Shown piece after piece: positions 24,745 to 35,791 of a stretch of DNA of 64,000 nucleotides. Position 1 is the stretch's first letter. The number at the start of each line of letters is the position of its first letter. The stretch covers positions 30,530,158-30,594,157 of the forward strand of contig NC_035163.2 of assembly GCF_001659605.2 (NCBI RefSeq), written 5' to 3'. A model generated the notes under the pieces. That model saw nothing but the letters and a program-made list of their open reading frames with translations. It was not told where the DNA came from and did no database searches. The translations under genes and the position numbers were made by a program. Source of the DNA: Manihot esculenta (lineage: Eukaryota > Streptophyta > Magnoliopsida > Malpighiales > Euphorbiaceae).

Positions 24745-26369
24745 TTTGAGATGCTTTCACAGAGAAGGAAGAAAAGATTTCAGAGGAAGAAGATGAATCG
24801 GAGTGTTGCGCAGGCAAATTTGCGCTTATCCAGCTGGGGCTGAAGGGTGGCTTGTGTGTTCTTGAAGAAATGAGAGCCAGTGTTTACTTGTTTTGACAGG
24901 TTTTGACAGGTTTAACCTGTTTCCCATGGGGGACCTTATTTTCCCACCAAAACCCAAGTTTACTTCTAATGAATTTTATAATTACTGTTTAACCTAATTA
25001 TTTATTCTTAATTTATTTTTCAATAATTCATGCTTGTGTATAATTTATCCATTAATTTAATTAAAATTTGATCTCAACATAGTTCCACTGAAAAGAGGAC
25101 TTTACTATAATTAAATTATTTTTTCAGAAAAATACAAAAAATATTTTACGGTACAATTAATTTTTTCACTTTCAAATTTATAATTTAATTTTATATTAAA
25201 ATAATATACCGTAATCACATTGGTATGAATTTAAATGTGATTACGAAATATTATTTTAATATAAAATTAAATTATAAATTTTAAAATAAATCATAAAATT
25301 ATAAAATATTTTTTAAAATTTTTTATAAAATAATTTGATTCAAACTGATTCAAATAATTTTTGACTTATTTTTTAATTAATTTAAAATAATTAATTTAAA
25401 TTATTTAGTAATAGTTTCGTGCAAACTGATTTTTTTTTTATATTAGTATATTATACTAATAATATTGGTAGATCGTTACTTTCCCATTCAATTTGTGGAA
25501 ATGACCGTAAATAAATATTTAACTTGAGATGTAATAATCAAATATTAATAATGAGGCAAGTGCCAAATGGTGAAAGATGGGGAAAGGGCATTGCTTAATT
25601 TCTAAGCACAAAATGATAACCCCAACTTTGTACAAGCTTTTGATATTTATGCAATGAAGTGGGCTATTATTCCCCACCGTCACCTCAAATTCTGATTTTA
25701 TCTTCCACCCAAATCCCAATTCTTGAAACACAAGCTCTCCAAGGATCAACATGGGCATACATCCAAAGAAAATTATGAATTTACAACCTTATGGCCAAAC
25801 CAATAGCTTTCTCTTTTGGCATTTTGGAACATCAATGGCTTTTACTTCCCTCTCACTGTCTGAGAAAAAGCTCTAAAATATCAGTTGATTTTGAGGTAAC
25901 TTCAACATGGTGTTAAAGAATTCACATGTTCATGATAAAGCAAGCCCACTCAGGAATTTCCCATGTAACTTCCATCAAAAGATAAGGATCAATAAATGCT
26001 CTTTAACAAATGTGACAATTGTACTCATGATTCTTTATCTTTTGGTATCTGTAATATTCTCATTTCAGATGAGGAGTAAATTTAGATACTATTAATTTTC
26101 TTTCTTACATGCCAACAAAAAATGACAAAGAGGTTTTTGAAAGAAAAAACAAGATTCCATCCTCAAATATCATATCAGATCATTAAAGAATTAATCAAGA
26201 CCTATAATCTCATTACATGTTGCTATGTGTGAGCTGAATTCTTGAAAACCACCCAATACAAGAATCTTTGAAAGAAAAAACAATCTGGAGAAAGAAAACA
26301 AAAACTTCAATTTCATTAATCACACATTAATAATCTCACAAAATAACTTCAATTGTATGCTATCCAGAG
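24745..26369. other. Intergenic: LUL promoter and 3' flank of the uncharacterised gene
   Basis: Bases 24745-24900 are probably LUL 5' UTR and core promoter. From about 24960 to 25480 the DNA is very AT-rich and shows a diffuse palindromic tendency (ACCGTAATCACATTGGTATGAATTT.. with a later TGTGATTACGAAATATTATTTTAATATAAAATTAAATTATAAA echo), possibly a small degraded MITE. No gene is supported. Confidence 0.5.
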
Positions 26370-26819
26370 TCAGCAAACATCTGGCCTAGGTTTCTTGCGG
26401 ACAGATATGCAGCCTCTTTGATGATCCCTGAAAATTCTAATCTCAGAATAATCCCTCAGGTCTTCCAGGCTAATGTACTGTTGCTTGACCATTCTGGAGA
26501 AATCACCTCCAGTGTCATGCACCCAAATATAAGGTTGACAAGTTTCATCATAGTAATAAAGCAAGCTCTTCATGCTTCCAGTAGTGGCACTTCCACTTCT
26601 TCCAGGCATGTAGGCCTTGTATATGCTCTTGCATTTTAGTCTCTTTGAAGAGCCTGGCTTCAATGTGTGAACCTTTTTCAGTATTGATCCCACTCTTATT
26701 TGCAGCTCAACTGGCCTGTCACTCAGGTTCCAGATCCTGGAGCCGAATCCTGAAGTTTGCGTATGATCTCGACAGCCATCAAAGCAACCTCCGAGAGGAA
26801 AAATGCTGAACCCTCGCAT
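26370..26819 (-). CDS. Uncharacterised plant protein, 149 aa
   Basis: Single open frame with stop TGA at 26370-26372. An in-frame ATG 14 codons upstream (26861) would give 163 residues. I prefer 26819 because a TATA box sits at 26904-26912, which puts the upstream ATG almost at the predicted transcription start. The protein begins MRGFSIFPLGGCFDGC and has balanced, non-repetitive composition typical of a real globular protein: a Cys/Gly-rich start, then FGSRIWNLSDRPVELQIRVG, a Lys-rich loop, LLYYYDETCQPYIWVHDTGG, and a basic C-terminus ending RKKPRPDVC. No signal peptide or membrane segment is seen. I recognise it only as resembling unnamed angiosperm proteins and assign no function. It lies between LUL and the VTT gene on the same strand. 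Confidence 0.75.
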   Translation of the reverse strand: MRGFSIFPLGGCFDGCRDHTQTSGFGSRIWNLSDRPVELQIRVGSILKKVHTLKPGSSKRLKCKSIYKAYMPGRSGSATTGSMKSLLYYYDETCQPYIWVHDTGGDFSRMVKQQYISLEDLRDYSEIRIFRDHQRGCISVRKKPRPDVC

Positions 26820-26861
26820 TGTTCCTTTACCAGGAATCAGAAACCTTAAATTTTGTATCAA

Positions 26862-28434
26862 CCTTGCTGCTTTCTGTTATAGAAGTCTAATATGTATTGT
26901 CCCCTATAAATAAGGCACACCAACTTGTATCTGCTTTTGTTTGAATGGCTGTGATTATCAGATTCTTGATCCTGCAAAAGGCAGATCACAATTTGGATGG
27001 TCGTGATTTGCGCAATAAGAAGAATGCTGATAAATGGAATTGTATGATAGTAAAGATCCTATGTTATGGTTGAATAATGAGCCCTTTCTCTGAGGAAATG
27101 GTAGGGCCCAAGAACACCCTAAATTCCACACAAGAAGACAGTGGGAAAGATGAAAAATTACAAGAAAAACTAATAAAAATTCTAGCATCCGGTTTTTCTC
27201 TTGTTTGTATGAGGAAAAGTTAAAAAAGAGAGGAGCCAATGGTTCCCACAGTAGATTTAAAATTTTCATAATGAGAATGCGTATGATTTTGCTTCACCTT
27301 TCATCATTGGAATCGCTTTTCGTTCAAGTCTTGGAACAAACTTTTCCTATTCAATTGTAATGTGCAAGCCTGCAATATTGGATTACACCATCCAAAAATG
27401 TGTGGACCATGGCCTGCAAATTAGGTTCATCTATAAGATGATTCTTAGTGCCTCACAAATTGCTGGGTGAGCACACGAAATGGCTTCAATTATGGGGTCA
27501 AGCTGTATCTTAACAATCTGCAAGAATGATGAAGACCGTTCTATCAGGATATGTGAATCAACAATGGATGTTATTATTCACCAAATACCCACAATCTCTA
27601 GGTACTTGATTTCTTTGTCCTTTTTATCTTTGATTAGGATATCCAACAACCGCATTATTCCAACACAACAATGAAAATTATGTCCTCTCAGTCCACCGTT
27701 TGTTCAGAGAAAGCAAATGGATAAAAAGAATAGTTGGTATAGTGAGCTACTACAGTGATGAACAGAGAGAAAAAGAGAATGAACAAACTATAATTATAAC
27801 AAAACAATAAAAAACAAATTAACAGATGAAATATAATAAAAAAAAAATGGCACGCTTCACTAAACCCGGCAGAGCTCAATGCATCTGCAAATGAAAATCC
27901 ACCACTCTGGCAGCCTGGTAGGCCTACAGAAAATGCCTCGGGATTCAAGATTATATCACATGCAGGGCAAGTTAATATGAACACTACACTCAGGATCTTT
28001 AATTTCAATGCCGATTATTTTTCTTCCATTGGTGAATATACAGCTCATAACTCTTCGCAGACATGTTTTAATAGAAACCTGTACAACTGAACACACACTC
28101 CAATACATGTGAGCCAGTGTCTTTCCCAATGCTATAAAACTCAACGGTTACTTATAAGATCAAATAATAAATATGCCAACGATACAAGATTGTAAAGGCT
28201 GACCGATCAGATACACTCAAAACAATGATACAATCAATGATTCTGTATGCTTATTGAATCCAATTCCAGTTACAAAGCCATAAATCTCAAATGTTGATCA
28301 GCCACTTCTAACCAATCCTACATTTTGTAAATGATTGCACTGTACAGATCACGATGACACGGACATATGAAGCGCAGTCGAACCTAAGCATTAGTTTTAC
28401 AATATGTAGGGAAAGAATTTACATAAAATGAGTT
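26862..28434. other. Intergenic: promoter of the uncharacterised gene and VTT 3' flank
   Basis: Contains the TATA box at 26904-26912 and a minus-strand frame (26958-27188) that could encode a 76-residue peptide with a hydrophobic N-terminus. Minus-strand frames at 27688-28008 and 27956-28144 overlap out of frame and resemble no family; the part from about 28150 to 28434 is likely VTT 3' UTR. Confidence 0.5.
26904..26912 (-). promoter_or_regulatory. Candidate TATA box of the uncharacterised gene
   Basis: Minus strand reads TATTTATAG about 85-93 bases before the preferred ATG at 26819 and about 43-51 bases before the upstream ATG at 26861. The spacing supports the downstream start. Confidence 0.5.
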
Positions 28435-31400
28435 TCATTTTTCATGATCATCTTCAGATGCGTCTATCTTGATTATGAGAGGCTGGCTTAGATCAACAGG
28501 AAGATCAGCTGCAATGGGTAACTGAGGCGAAGCCAACACGCTATCTATATCCTCATTCTCAGCCAAAGCTTTGTCCAAAGCGGACTTGGCAACTTTAGTA
28601 ACACAAAACATCAGCACCACTGCATGCAAGCCAATAACGATGATTAAGCGTTACAAATGTTGAAATTCTGACAAACTAATACGAAAGCTAAGTTAGGCCA
28701 TCAATCTTCTATTAGCACTTCCCGTTCAATTTCTCCCAAAACGATTCTTCTAACATTCATTAATTTCCAAATGGATAGGAGCCGAATTTCCAAAGGTACT
28801 TGTCACAATTCCACTATCATCTAGTAGATTCTTTGCATATAAAACATCTAAATTCACCCAAAACCCTCTCTCTGTATCTATCAAGTCCATATCACAAAGA
28901 AAAAGAAAAGAAAAAAGAAAAAACCTGCAACGATCAGAAGGAAGAAAAAAGATACATATGTTATATGCATTACAACTTACCAGATATTACAAAGCCCAAT
29001 ATGATACAAACCTGCATTAAACAAGTAAATTGTATCAGAAATACAAAATGGGGAACAATCGTCACTGTACCATAAAGATGTAAATATAAGAAGGAAGCTA
29101 AGAGGTCAACAAATTCCTTAAAACAGACAAGAGATATAAGCATCTTACCCAACGAGTAGTTGAAAACTCACTCCATCCATGAGTCACATCAGAAAGATCT
29201 TTCAAAGTTGTTCCAACATATACCAAAGCAAGAGTTATTGGCTGTAAGAATATGGAAGTTAGAGAATTAAATTTAACTAGTACCACTCTCACACTAGCTC
29301 TCAACTTCTCATATGCAAATCTGCAAAGATTAACTCATACTCTTTTAATAAGATCACAATAGAAAAAACATACAACTTCAAAATATTTCAAGATTCATTT
29401 AGGCAAGATCAAGAATCATAATGTAACATGGAGCATATAATCACATATTTCTTTAGTTCTGAATAAAAAAAAAAAGAAACTAGTGAGCGACTAACTTGTC
29501 TATTCATCAAATTTGAATTACTTTAAGCTTAACAAATTTTTTTGAAGAAGAATAATAAAATAGATTAGGAACAAAACAAATGTCTTCATGTTCAAATAAC
29601 TTCAACTCTAAACGCCTAAGTCTTAAACACAGTTGAATCATATCCATAATGTCACAATCACAATGTAATCCTTTATGATTTTCAAATAATATGTGATTAA
29701 CACATTAAAATGCTCAAAGAAGCAACATAAAAAAACGCCCAGCAGTTCATTTCTGGGAGATAGGCAGGTAGCTGCTTCTGTTCAACCAAGTATCCTTACA
29801 ACAACAACAACAACAAAAAAAAAATCATAATCCAAGCACCACATGACAGGATCAAGGTTCATAAAGCATGCTTAAGGTTCTACGTGGCATAGAGGACAAT
29901 CATAAGTGAAACTGCATCGCTCAATATCATTACTCATTCAACACACCAAAGCAACTTTACAGCTGGAAATTTCCTATCACCCACAGTACTTGTAATAAAA
30001 CACCAAGAAATACAGGATGAGAAGCAAAGAACATACCATCATTCCTATCCAGGAAGCTAGCATGTATTCCCCCAATGGAACAGGAGTCACAGAGAGCAGG
30101 TAATTCAACATGTTAAAAGGAAGCAAGGGAACAAGTCGAAGCAGAAGAACAATCTGCAAATTAAATTAAGCAACGTCAGAAAATATAGAAGAAAAAGCTT
30201 CATAACAATAAATAATGGAGTTAAACTTCTTATCTGCCACCATTAAATTAAAATAATGAAAGTGAAGAAGGTAAGCTTAATAGAGTTTTCAAGAATCCAA
30301 AGTGTAATATACAAACCTTAAAGCCAGATCTTCGGATGGCAATTGCGACGGACCTGAACTGTGGATAATCCTTCAATTTGGAAACAACAAAAGATCTACC
30401 AATCTACAAAGAAATATCATAATTTAATAATAAATTATACATGTGTAAATAAAAAATAGAAACTATACTTCTGACTAGCTGATCGAGAACACATAAGAGA
30501 TGAAAAATAATAAAGAAAAGGAACATCTTTTCTTTTTTCTCGAAGCCTCTCATAAATGCAAGCTAGACTGGAAGAAACTAACAATAAAAAGGTTCACTTT
30601 TTTCATAATTAATATGCCCTCACTAGAAATAAAGTTGAGAAATATATATCACAAAATTCTGAAACCCACCGTCCTTCCAAGAAGAAAAGCGGACCCTGCA
30701 CCAATGGTGGCACCAATAGAATCAGCAACAAAGCCCACAGGCAACCCAAAGAGATATCCACCACCAAGCTGAAAGGTGGTAACCAATTAGTAGAGGACTT
30801 GATACTTGTATCAAGAAAAAAATTGTTAAATAGTACCAAGAGGATGAAGCATATATGCATGCAGAAATTCATTTCAAACTGATAAGGAAATATACATGTG
30901 AGAAAAGATTGATATCAAGAATGGGGAGCACAGACTTGATATTACTGAAGTGGAATGTTGGAGAACAAAATCAAAGCAAATAAAGCCAGGAAAACCACGA
31001 GATTGCAGAAGCAATAGTTTCGGAAAAGGGCATGAGTAAATTAAAGGCAATCACTTACAGTAAGAACTGATGCTGGAACTGCCAAGACCGTAAGAGGAAT
31101 GTATGCTACAGCACTGCATATCACCAAATGACAGGACAAATGAGTTGACTAGAATATATCAATCTATTCATACTAGAACGTTTAAGACCACAAATATCAC
31201 GATTTGACAGTAATATTCTTGCTATAACTATCAGCATAGTTTGGACGAAATCAATATGAAATTGTTTTTGTGAAAGAAAACAGTTCCATGCCAAGTAAAC
31301 AAGAAAAAGCGAGAAGCATAGAAGATAAAATCGACTTACAGCACAAGGGGTCCCCAAAGCCCAAGGTCTTGCTCAACCCATAATAAGAAATCCTTCAAGA

Positions 31401-32096
31401 TCTGCACGAAACTGGCCTTTAGTCAACACAAATGCATGGCTGCAATAAAGTAAAATGTTTCAACAAAGTAATTGAAAACAGAACGTCAGAACCTACTATG
31501 CAATCGAGAAATTAAAGAAGTAATCTAACAAACAATGCCAATCCTATTAAGTTACTATATATCAAAATCATAAACATATAGACTTAGTTTATAACAATTG
31601 GGGAGAAACTATGTAACAGTTATATGATAAGCAAGAAGCAGCCATATCACATATGCAATAGATTTTCAATAAAACTAGAAGATAAGAAAATATCAGTAGA
31701 ACTCATAGAACCTTAATTTTAGCCCCCGCCTTATATATCTTTGCAGCCAACAATTAAGGAATTCAATCACTGATTAAAGAATCGAATGGACTTCAAGATT
31801 ATCTCCCACAAAATGAGCATCAAGCATGCTCACATTGCATAAATTAATAATTAAAACAGTAGAAGACGAATCATGCAAATCCCGAACCTGACAAAATAAA
31901 AAAGAATCGCAAATCCCACAACAGAATCGCCCGGGAAAGTGGGGGAGGCTAAAAACGAGAAGCAAAATCAAGAGAGAGGAAGATAAGAAAATGTGACCTT
32001 TTCGACGGGGAGGGTGAAGCAAGCAAAAATAACAGCAGCAATGAGGAGAAGGAGGAGAGTGATCCTAAAAGCAGAACCCCAGGTGAAAGACGCCAT
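28435..32096 (-). CDS. VTT/DedA-domain (SNARE-associated Golgi) membrane protein, 275 aa
   Basis: Nine exons, all with GT-AG junctions: 31998-32096, 31340-31401, 31059-31113, 30670-30768, 30317-30403, 30037-30153, 29149-29241, 28981-29011, 28435-28619. An N-terminal membrane segment (about residues 10-28, FRITLLLLLIAAVIFACF) is followed by the VTT domain (~50-200). Its signature glycine helix, YLFGLPVGFVADSIGATIGA plus FLLGR, is complete, and so is the LLRLVPLLPFNMLNYLLSVT segment. Another hydrophobic segment (CIILGFVISV.LMFCV) precedes an acidic C-terminal tail. Related VTT proteins (TMEM41B, VMP1) scramble lipids in ER/Golgi membranes; that role here is inference. At5g19070 is the positional counterpart, of similar length. 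An in-frame ATG at 32177 would add 27 residues, but MASFTWGS matches the family start better. Confidence 0.94.
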
Positions 32097-32326
32097 GGAG
32101 GAAGAAATTCGGCGGCGCCAAGGCCTGCAGTGCTCGTCGTCGTTTTCGAACTCCGATACTGCTTGCTTGAGAGACAAGCGAGGCCTTAATCCCCCAAGAT
32201 TTGCCAGATTGTTTCGTGGGTTGCAAAAATTTGCGAAGGGGGAAATGGGGATCAGAACAAGCTTTGGTATTTGTAGTTGGCCAACTACATCGTCAAATTT
32301 CGAAGGTTAAAAGTTAAAACAAAAAT

Positions 32327-32398
32327 TCCGTTGCCGGGAATCGAACCCGGGTCTTTCGGGTGAGAGCCGAATATCCTAACCAACTAGACTACAACGGA
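32327..32398 (-). tRNA. trnE-CUC: tRNA-Glu (CTC)
   Basis: 72 nt with a TCCGTTG/CAACGGA acceptor stem. The D arm starts TAGTCTAGTTGGTTAGGATA (plant A-box). The anticodon stem TTCGG/CCGAA encloses a CTCTCAC loop with anticodon CTC, and the T arm is CCCGGGTTCGAATCCCGG (B-box GGTTCGAATCC). No intron and no encoded CCA, as normal for a nuclear gene. Its 3' end lies 230 bases upstream of the VTT start codon, on the same strand. An oligo-T terminator follows in the minus reading (TTTTTG just beyond 32327). Confidence 0.97.
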
Positions 32399-33793
32399 TT
32401 GTTGATTTGAGTTGTGGATACAAATATTTATATAAAACTAATGATTTATTAAATACAGTTTTACGCCTTGATTGTGTAAATTTAATTATTCTATTTTATT
32501 AATTTTTGTCTTAGAATTACAAACACGGTTTTAAGTTGATTACTTTTGATTTTGGAGTTTATAAATTTCAGTGGAATATATATTTTTTTGGTTTTAAAAA
32601 ATCCGAATACTAGATGGAAAATACTTCTAAAATCCATCAAAATAGAGTTGAGGTAAAGTTAGAGATTAACTCAGGGCCCATAAAAAATACAAACAATCTA
32701 ATTGAGAAAGGAACTCTTAAGACTCGGTTAGCAAGCCGAACAACTTATATCCAAAACCATGATCTGGTTACAAATTTCTTCATTGTCGTCTCTCCCAATG
32801 AAACTGTTGCCTACCCAAGAACCAGATCGCAATCTAGGCTTGAACAAATCTCCAATGGTAGCTATAAAGACTTTACAAAACAGATTGAAGTTCAGGAGAA
32901 ATAGTACTCTCACGCAACCTGTAGCTCCATTAAGAAGAAGAACCCATGAACACTCAGGTATTACATGCAACCTCAAATTTGAAAGAGAAGATGCTTCATT
33001 CCTTTCGGATTAGGAAATCTTTAAGCACATCTTGTTCAATGATTTTGGGTTACCAACTAATACATGCAAACAAGCATTGCCATAGTACATAGAAAATAAT
33101 CCTTGATTTATGTAATGGAAGACACTTCCACCATCGTCAAAGTCAACAAAACAACCTTCAAATCAAAAGATGCCAACGAGAGGAAAGGGAGTGCACGAAC
33201 TACCACCGTTCTCCTTCTGCTATGTTCTAGTTGTGGATAGTACAGATTTGGAAAAGATCAAGGAACAACAACCTAAAAAACCACACAAAGCATGAACAAA
33301 TAATAAAAAAAAAACATTTAAAACGTCGGCTAGCAAGGGACAGTGTGAATCCACATCCGGATAATATGGGAAGAGCCACCTCAGTATGAAAGAGGCAGAG
33401 GCAGAGGCAGGGACAATCTGGAATGAAATGTGTTTAGACCAGCCTAGGCAAGGAAATAAACTCAAACCCATTTAGATTCTCTTGCAAAATTCAATTATAT
33501 GATGAGCTGTAAGCTTGCAAAGATAGATGTGCATCCCACCAAATCTATCCAATAATTACAATACCACATGCTAAATTGGGAAGAACCCCTCACAATCTAC
33601 ATCTACCAAAAACCATATGGTATAAACAAATAAAGAATGCCGATTCTAATTGTAAGAACAATATGTCAAACTCACGCTCTTAAACCACATCAATTGGGGG
33701 GGGATTCCAACTCCTGCCTGGCTCTCTCTTCCTTCACAAAGCCGCCATGTTAGCGCTCCTTCCTCCAAATAACAATTCAGCCACTTCCATTTA
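32399..33793. other. Intergenic: NXPE-like gene 3' flank and tRNA upstream region
   Basis: No supported gene. The part nearest 33793 is probably 3' UTR of the PC-esterase gene. A 96-codon plus-strand frame (32614-32904) and an 82-codon minus frame (32728-32976) cover a GC-richer patch but show no recognised domain; a short GGCAGA repeat lies near 33390-33410. Confidence 0.5.
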
Positions 33794-35791
33794 CTATCTT
33801 GCACACAGAGCATTGAGCAGCACATGAGCCAACATGAGGTCCACAAAATACTGGTGTCCGATTTCACCATCCTTCCACTTCATCTTTGCTGGAGCTCTTC
33901 CATAATGTACCCCATCGTTGCAACGATTGTCAAAATGCCATGCAAAAGTCATATCAAAGTTATCAATCACCCCAGAAAGCAATTGGGCTCGTCTGAATTT
34001 GTCTAACACCACCCAGTTAAATGCCTCCATCTTGTTGGGATTAAATGCTAGTGCCCTTGCATACCCACCAGTTGCTATGGTGGTTCTATAAATGATTTGA
34101 GGAACTATTGATCCTCTTTGCTTAACAGAATCAATCACTTCTTTCCAAAATGAAACTGCATAATCAACTCCACCTGAAAATTTTCTGATAGTTGGCCAAA
34201 ATACTCCATCATGTAAGCCAGAATTCATGATTATAGCGTCTGGTACAGTGTCCTCAGAGAAGTACTTCTTCAACAAATTTCTATATCCTTCATCCTTCAA
34301 AGAATTAAATCCTTGGTAATTCTGAGTCTCATTCCAATGACCATTGAAAATGCTGGTAATTCGAACTGATTGAGATGCATCTTTTGGGTTTGAAAAAATC
34401 AAATCAAACCGTCTAGGAACAGATTTTATTTCAGGCAAATCCAAGAGAAAATTGAGCATGTTTCTTATGGTATCAACATGATTCGAATCTCCCCAAAAGA
34501 AAATCCACCTATTCTTCAGGCAATTCCAAGCAGAATCAGCTGAAAACAGCCTGAAGGAACAGTGACTAGAATAAACCCAACCATTACTCTCTAACAAGCC
34601 TAAGGAACCATCACACCATGGACTTTGGCAGGGAAAATATGGTTCCAGGCACCGATACCTCCCATCATTACTGATTTCACAATCATCATTCTTCCCAAGC
34701 CTAGTCCATCTCCCTACCCAAAGATCTCTAGTGAAATCAGATTTTTCACAAATTTGTAATTGTGGTAACCGATAATGAGCTTTAATAAACCTGATTTGAA
34801 CCTTACGCAATTCTTTATCATACACAAATCGTTTAGACGAAAATCTAAGACCCTCAAAATGCCTGAAAAGCAAAATTACAGTAAGATGATAGTCACCAGC
34901 AAATTCTGGATGGACTTGAAGCGAAATGGAGTAAGACCCATTTCCAAAATCTTTTATTAATGGCCGAGACTTCCATGCAACCCCTGAAAGATCTGTCTCA
35001 AAGTAATCTCCACCTAAACATCGAGGATTCTTGGACTCATCCACTGCTTGGAAAATAAATTCATGAGTATTCCCAGCTGATAACTCAATTGAATCGTGGC
35101 CGTCCAATCCAGGAATCACAATGTCCACTGTACGTAAATTTCTGCAAGGTTCACCTCCACGAGCAAACCACCGAGAAAGAAGCTTTGAAGTCAAACGTGG
35201 ATCTAATTCTGTTGATACCCACTTTACATTGGCTTCTGATTCGTAAACCTTCGGTTTCCCCAGGAACTCCTCCGAAGAACTCTGAGCCGAAACGCTACTG
35301 TCCTCTGAAGTGAAATTTGGGTTCAAATCAGTTGGTACCCACTTCAGTTTAGCTTCTTCTGATTCTCTCTCAGTTCGTTTCTCCAGAAACCCATCTGAAT
35401 AATTCTGAGCAGAGACATTATTATCGTCGTTGTTCAGTATGCTGTAACTGGGAGGACTGCTGCTGCTAGTGGTAGGGGTATGGGTAGTATTTTGCTGGGG
35501 TAACAGGAAAATGGTGGTGTTTAAGTTGTTAATGAAATTTTGATGGATTTCTCGGGTAAGATTTGTGGGTTTTACAAGTTGTACGTTGAATCTCCTGCCA
35601 AGGAACTCTCGCTTGAACCTCCATGATTCAATAACATTCTTTACACTAAACCCATCTATACTCCAAACACCAACCATTCCAACAAAAACCAGAGCTGTTA
35701 GTACACGAAACCGCCATTGAACCAAAGGATTTGAACGGAGAAGCCACGATGGGTTTGTTGATGGTACTGAGCTTACCCCTTTATCCGCCAT
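33794..35791 (-). CDS. PC-esterase/NXPE-like type II membrane protein, 665 aa
   Basis: A single long exon with ATG at 35791; the open frame extends upstream to 35974. I prefer MADKGVSS because a single membrane helix (residues ~28-48, FRVLTALVFVGMVGVWSI) then sits near the N-terminus as in type II Golgi proteins, and because GTGCAG just before the ATG could be a 5' UTR acceptor. A Ser/Thr/Asn-rich linker with N-glycosylation sequons follows. Residues ~225-320 resemble an Ig/filamin-like fold (FGNGSYSISLQVHPEFAGDY). The C-terminal esterase-like domain carries G-D-S (434-436, FFWGDSNHVD) and D-G-V-H (626-629), analogous to the GDS and DxxH blocks of PC-esterases. The Ig-plus-esterase order is that of NXPE proteins. 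The substrate is unknown; acyl modification of Golgi glycans is inference. By position it may match At5g19060/At3g06150, which I could not verify. Confidence 0.85.
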   Translation of the reverse strand: MADKGVSSVPSTNPSWLLRSNPLVQWRFRVLTALVFVGMVGVWSIDGFSVKNVIESWRFKREFLGRRFNVQLVKPTNLTREIHQNFINNLNTTIFLLPQQNTTHTPTTSSSSPPSYSILNNDDNNVSAQNYSDGFLEKRTERESEEAKLKWVPTDLNPNFTSEDSSVSAQSSSEEFLGKPKVYESEANVKWVSTELDPRLTSKLLSRWFARGGEPCRNLRTVDIVIPGLDGHDSIELSAGNTHEFIFQAVDESKNPRCLGGDYFETDLSGVAWKSRPLIKDFGNGSYSISLQVHPEFAGDYHLTVILLFRHFEGLRFSSKRFVYDKELRKVQIRFIKAHYRLPQLQICEKSDFTRDLWVGRWTRLGKNDDCEISNDGRYRCLEPYFPCQSPWCDGSLGLLESNGWVYSSHCSFRLFSADSAWNCLKNRWIFFWGDSNHVDTIRNMLNFLLDLPEIKSVPRRFDLIFSNPKDASQSVRITSIFNGHWNETQNYQGFNSLKDEGYRNLLKKYFSEDTVPDAIIMNSGLHDGVFWPTIRKFSGGVDYAVSFWKEVIDSVKQRGSIVPQIIYRTTIATGGYARALAFNPNKMEAFNWVVLDKFRRAQLLSGVIDNFDMTFAWHFDNRCNDGVHYGRAPAKMKWKDGEIGHQYFVDLMLAHVLLNALCAR

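Noticed and set aside
27688..28144. Two overlapping minus-strand frames downstream of the VTT gene
   Set aside because: They overlap in different frames, match nothing known, and the first degenerates into a Phe/Leu-rich low-complexity tail; more likely 3' flank.
32614..32976. Plus and minus frames between the tRNA and the NXPE-like gene
   Set aside because: No family features on either strand and no splice structure that would extend them.
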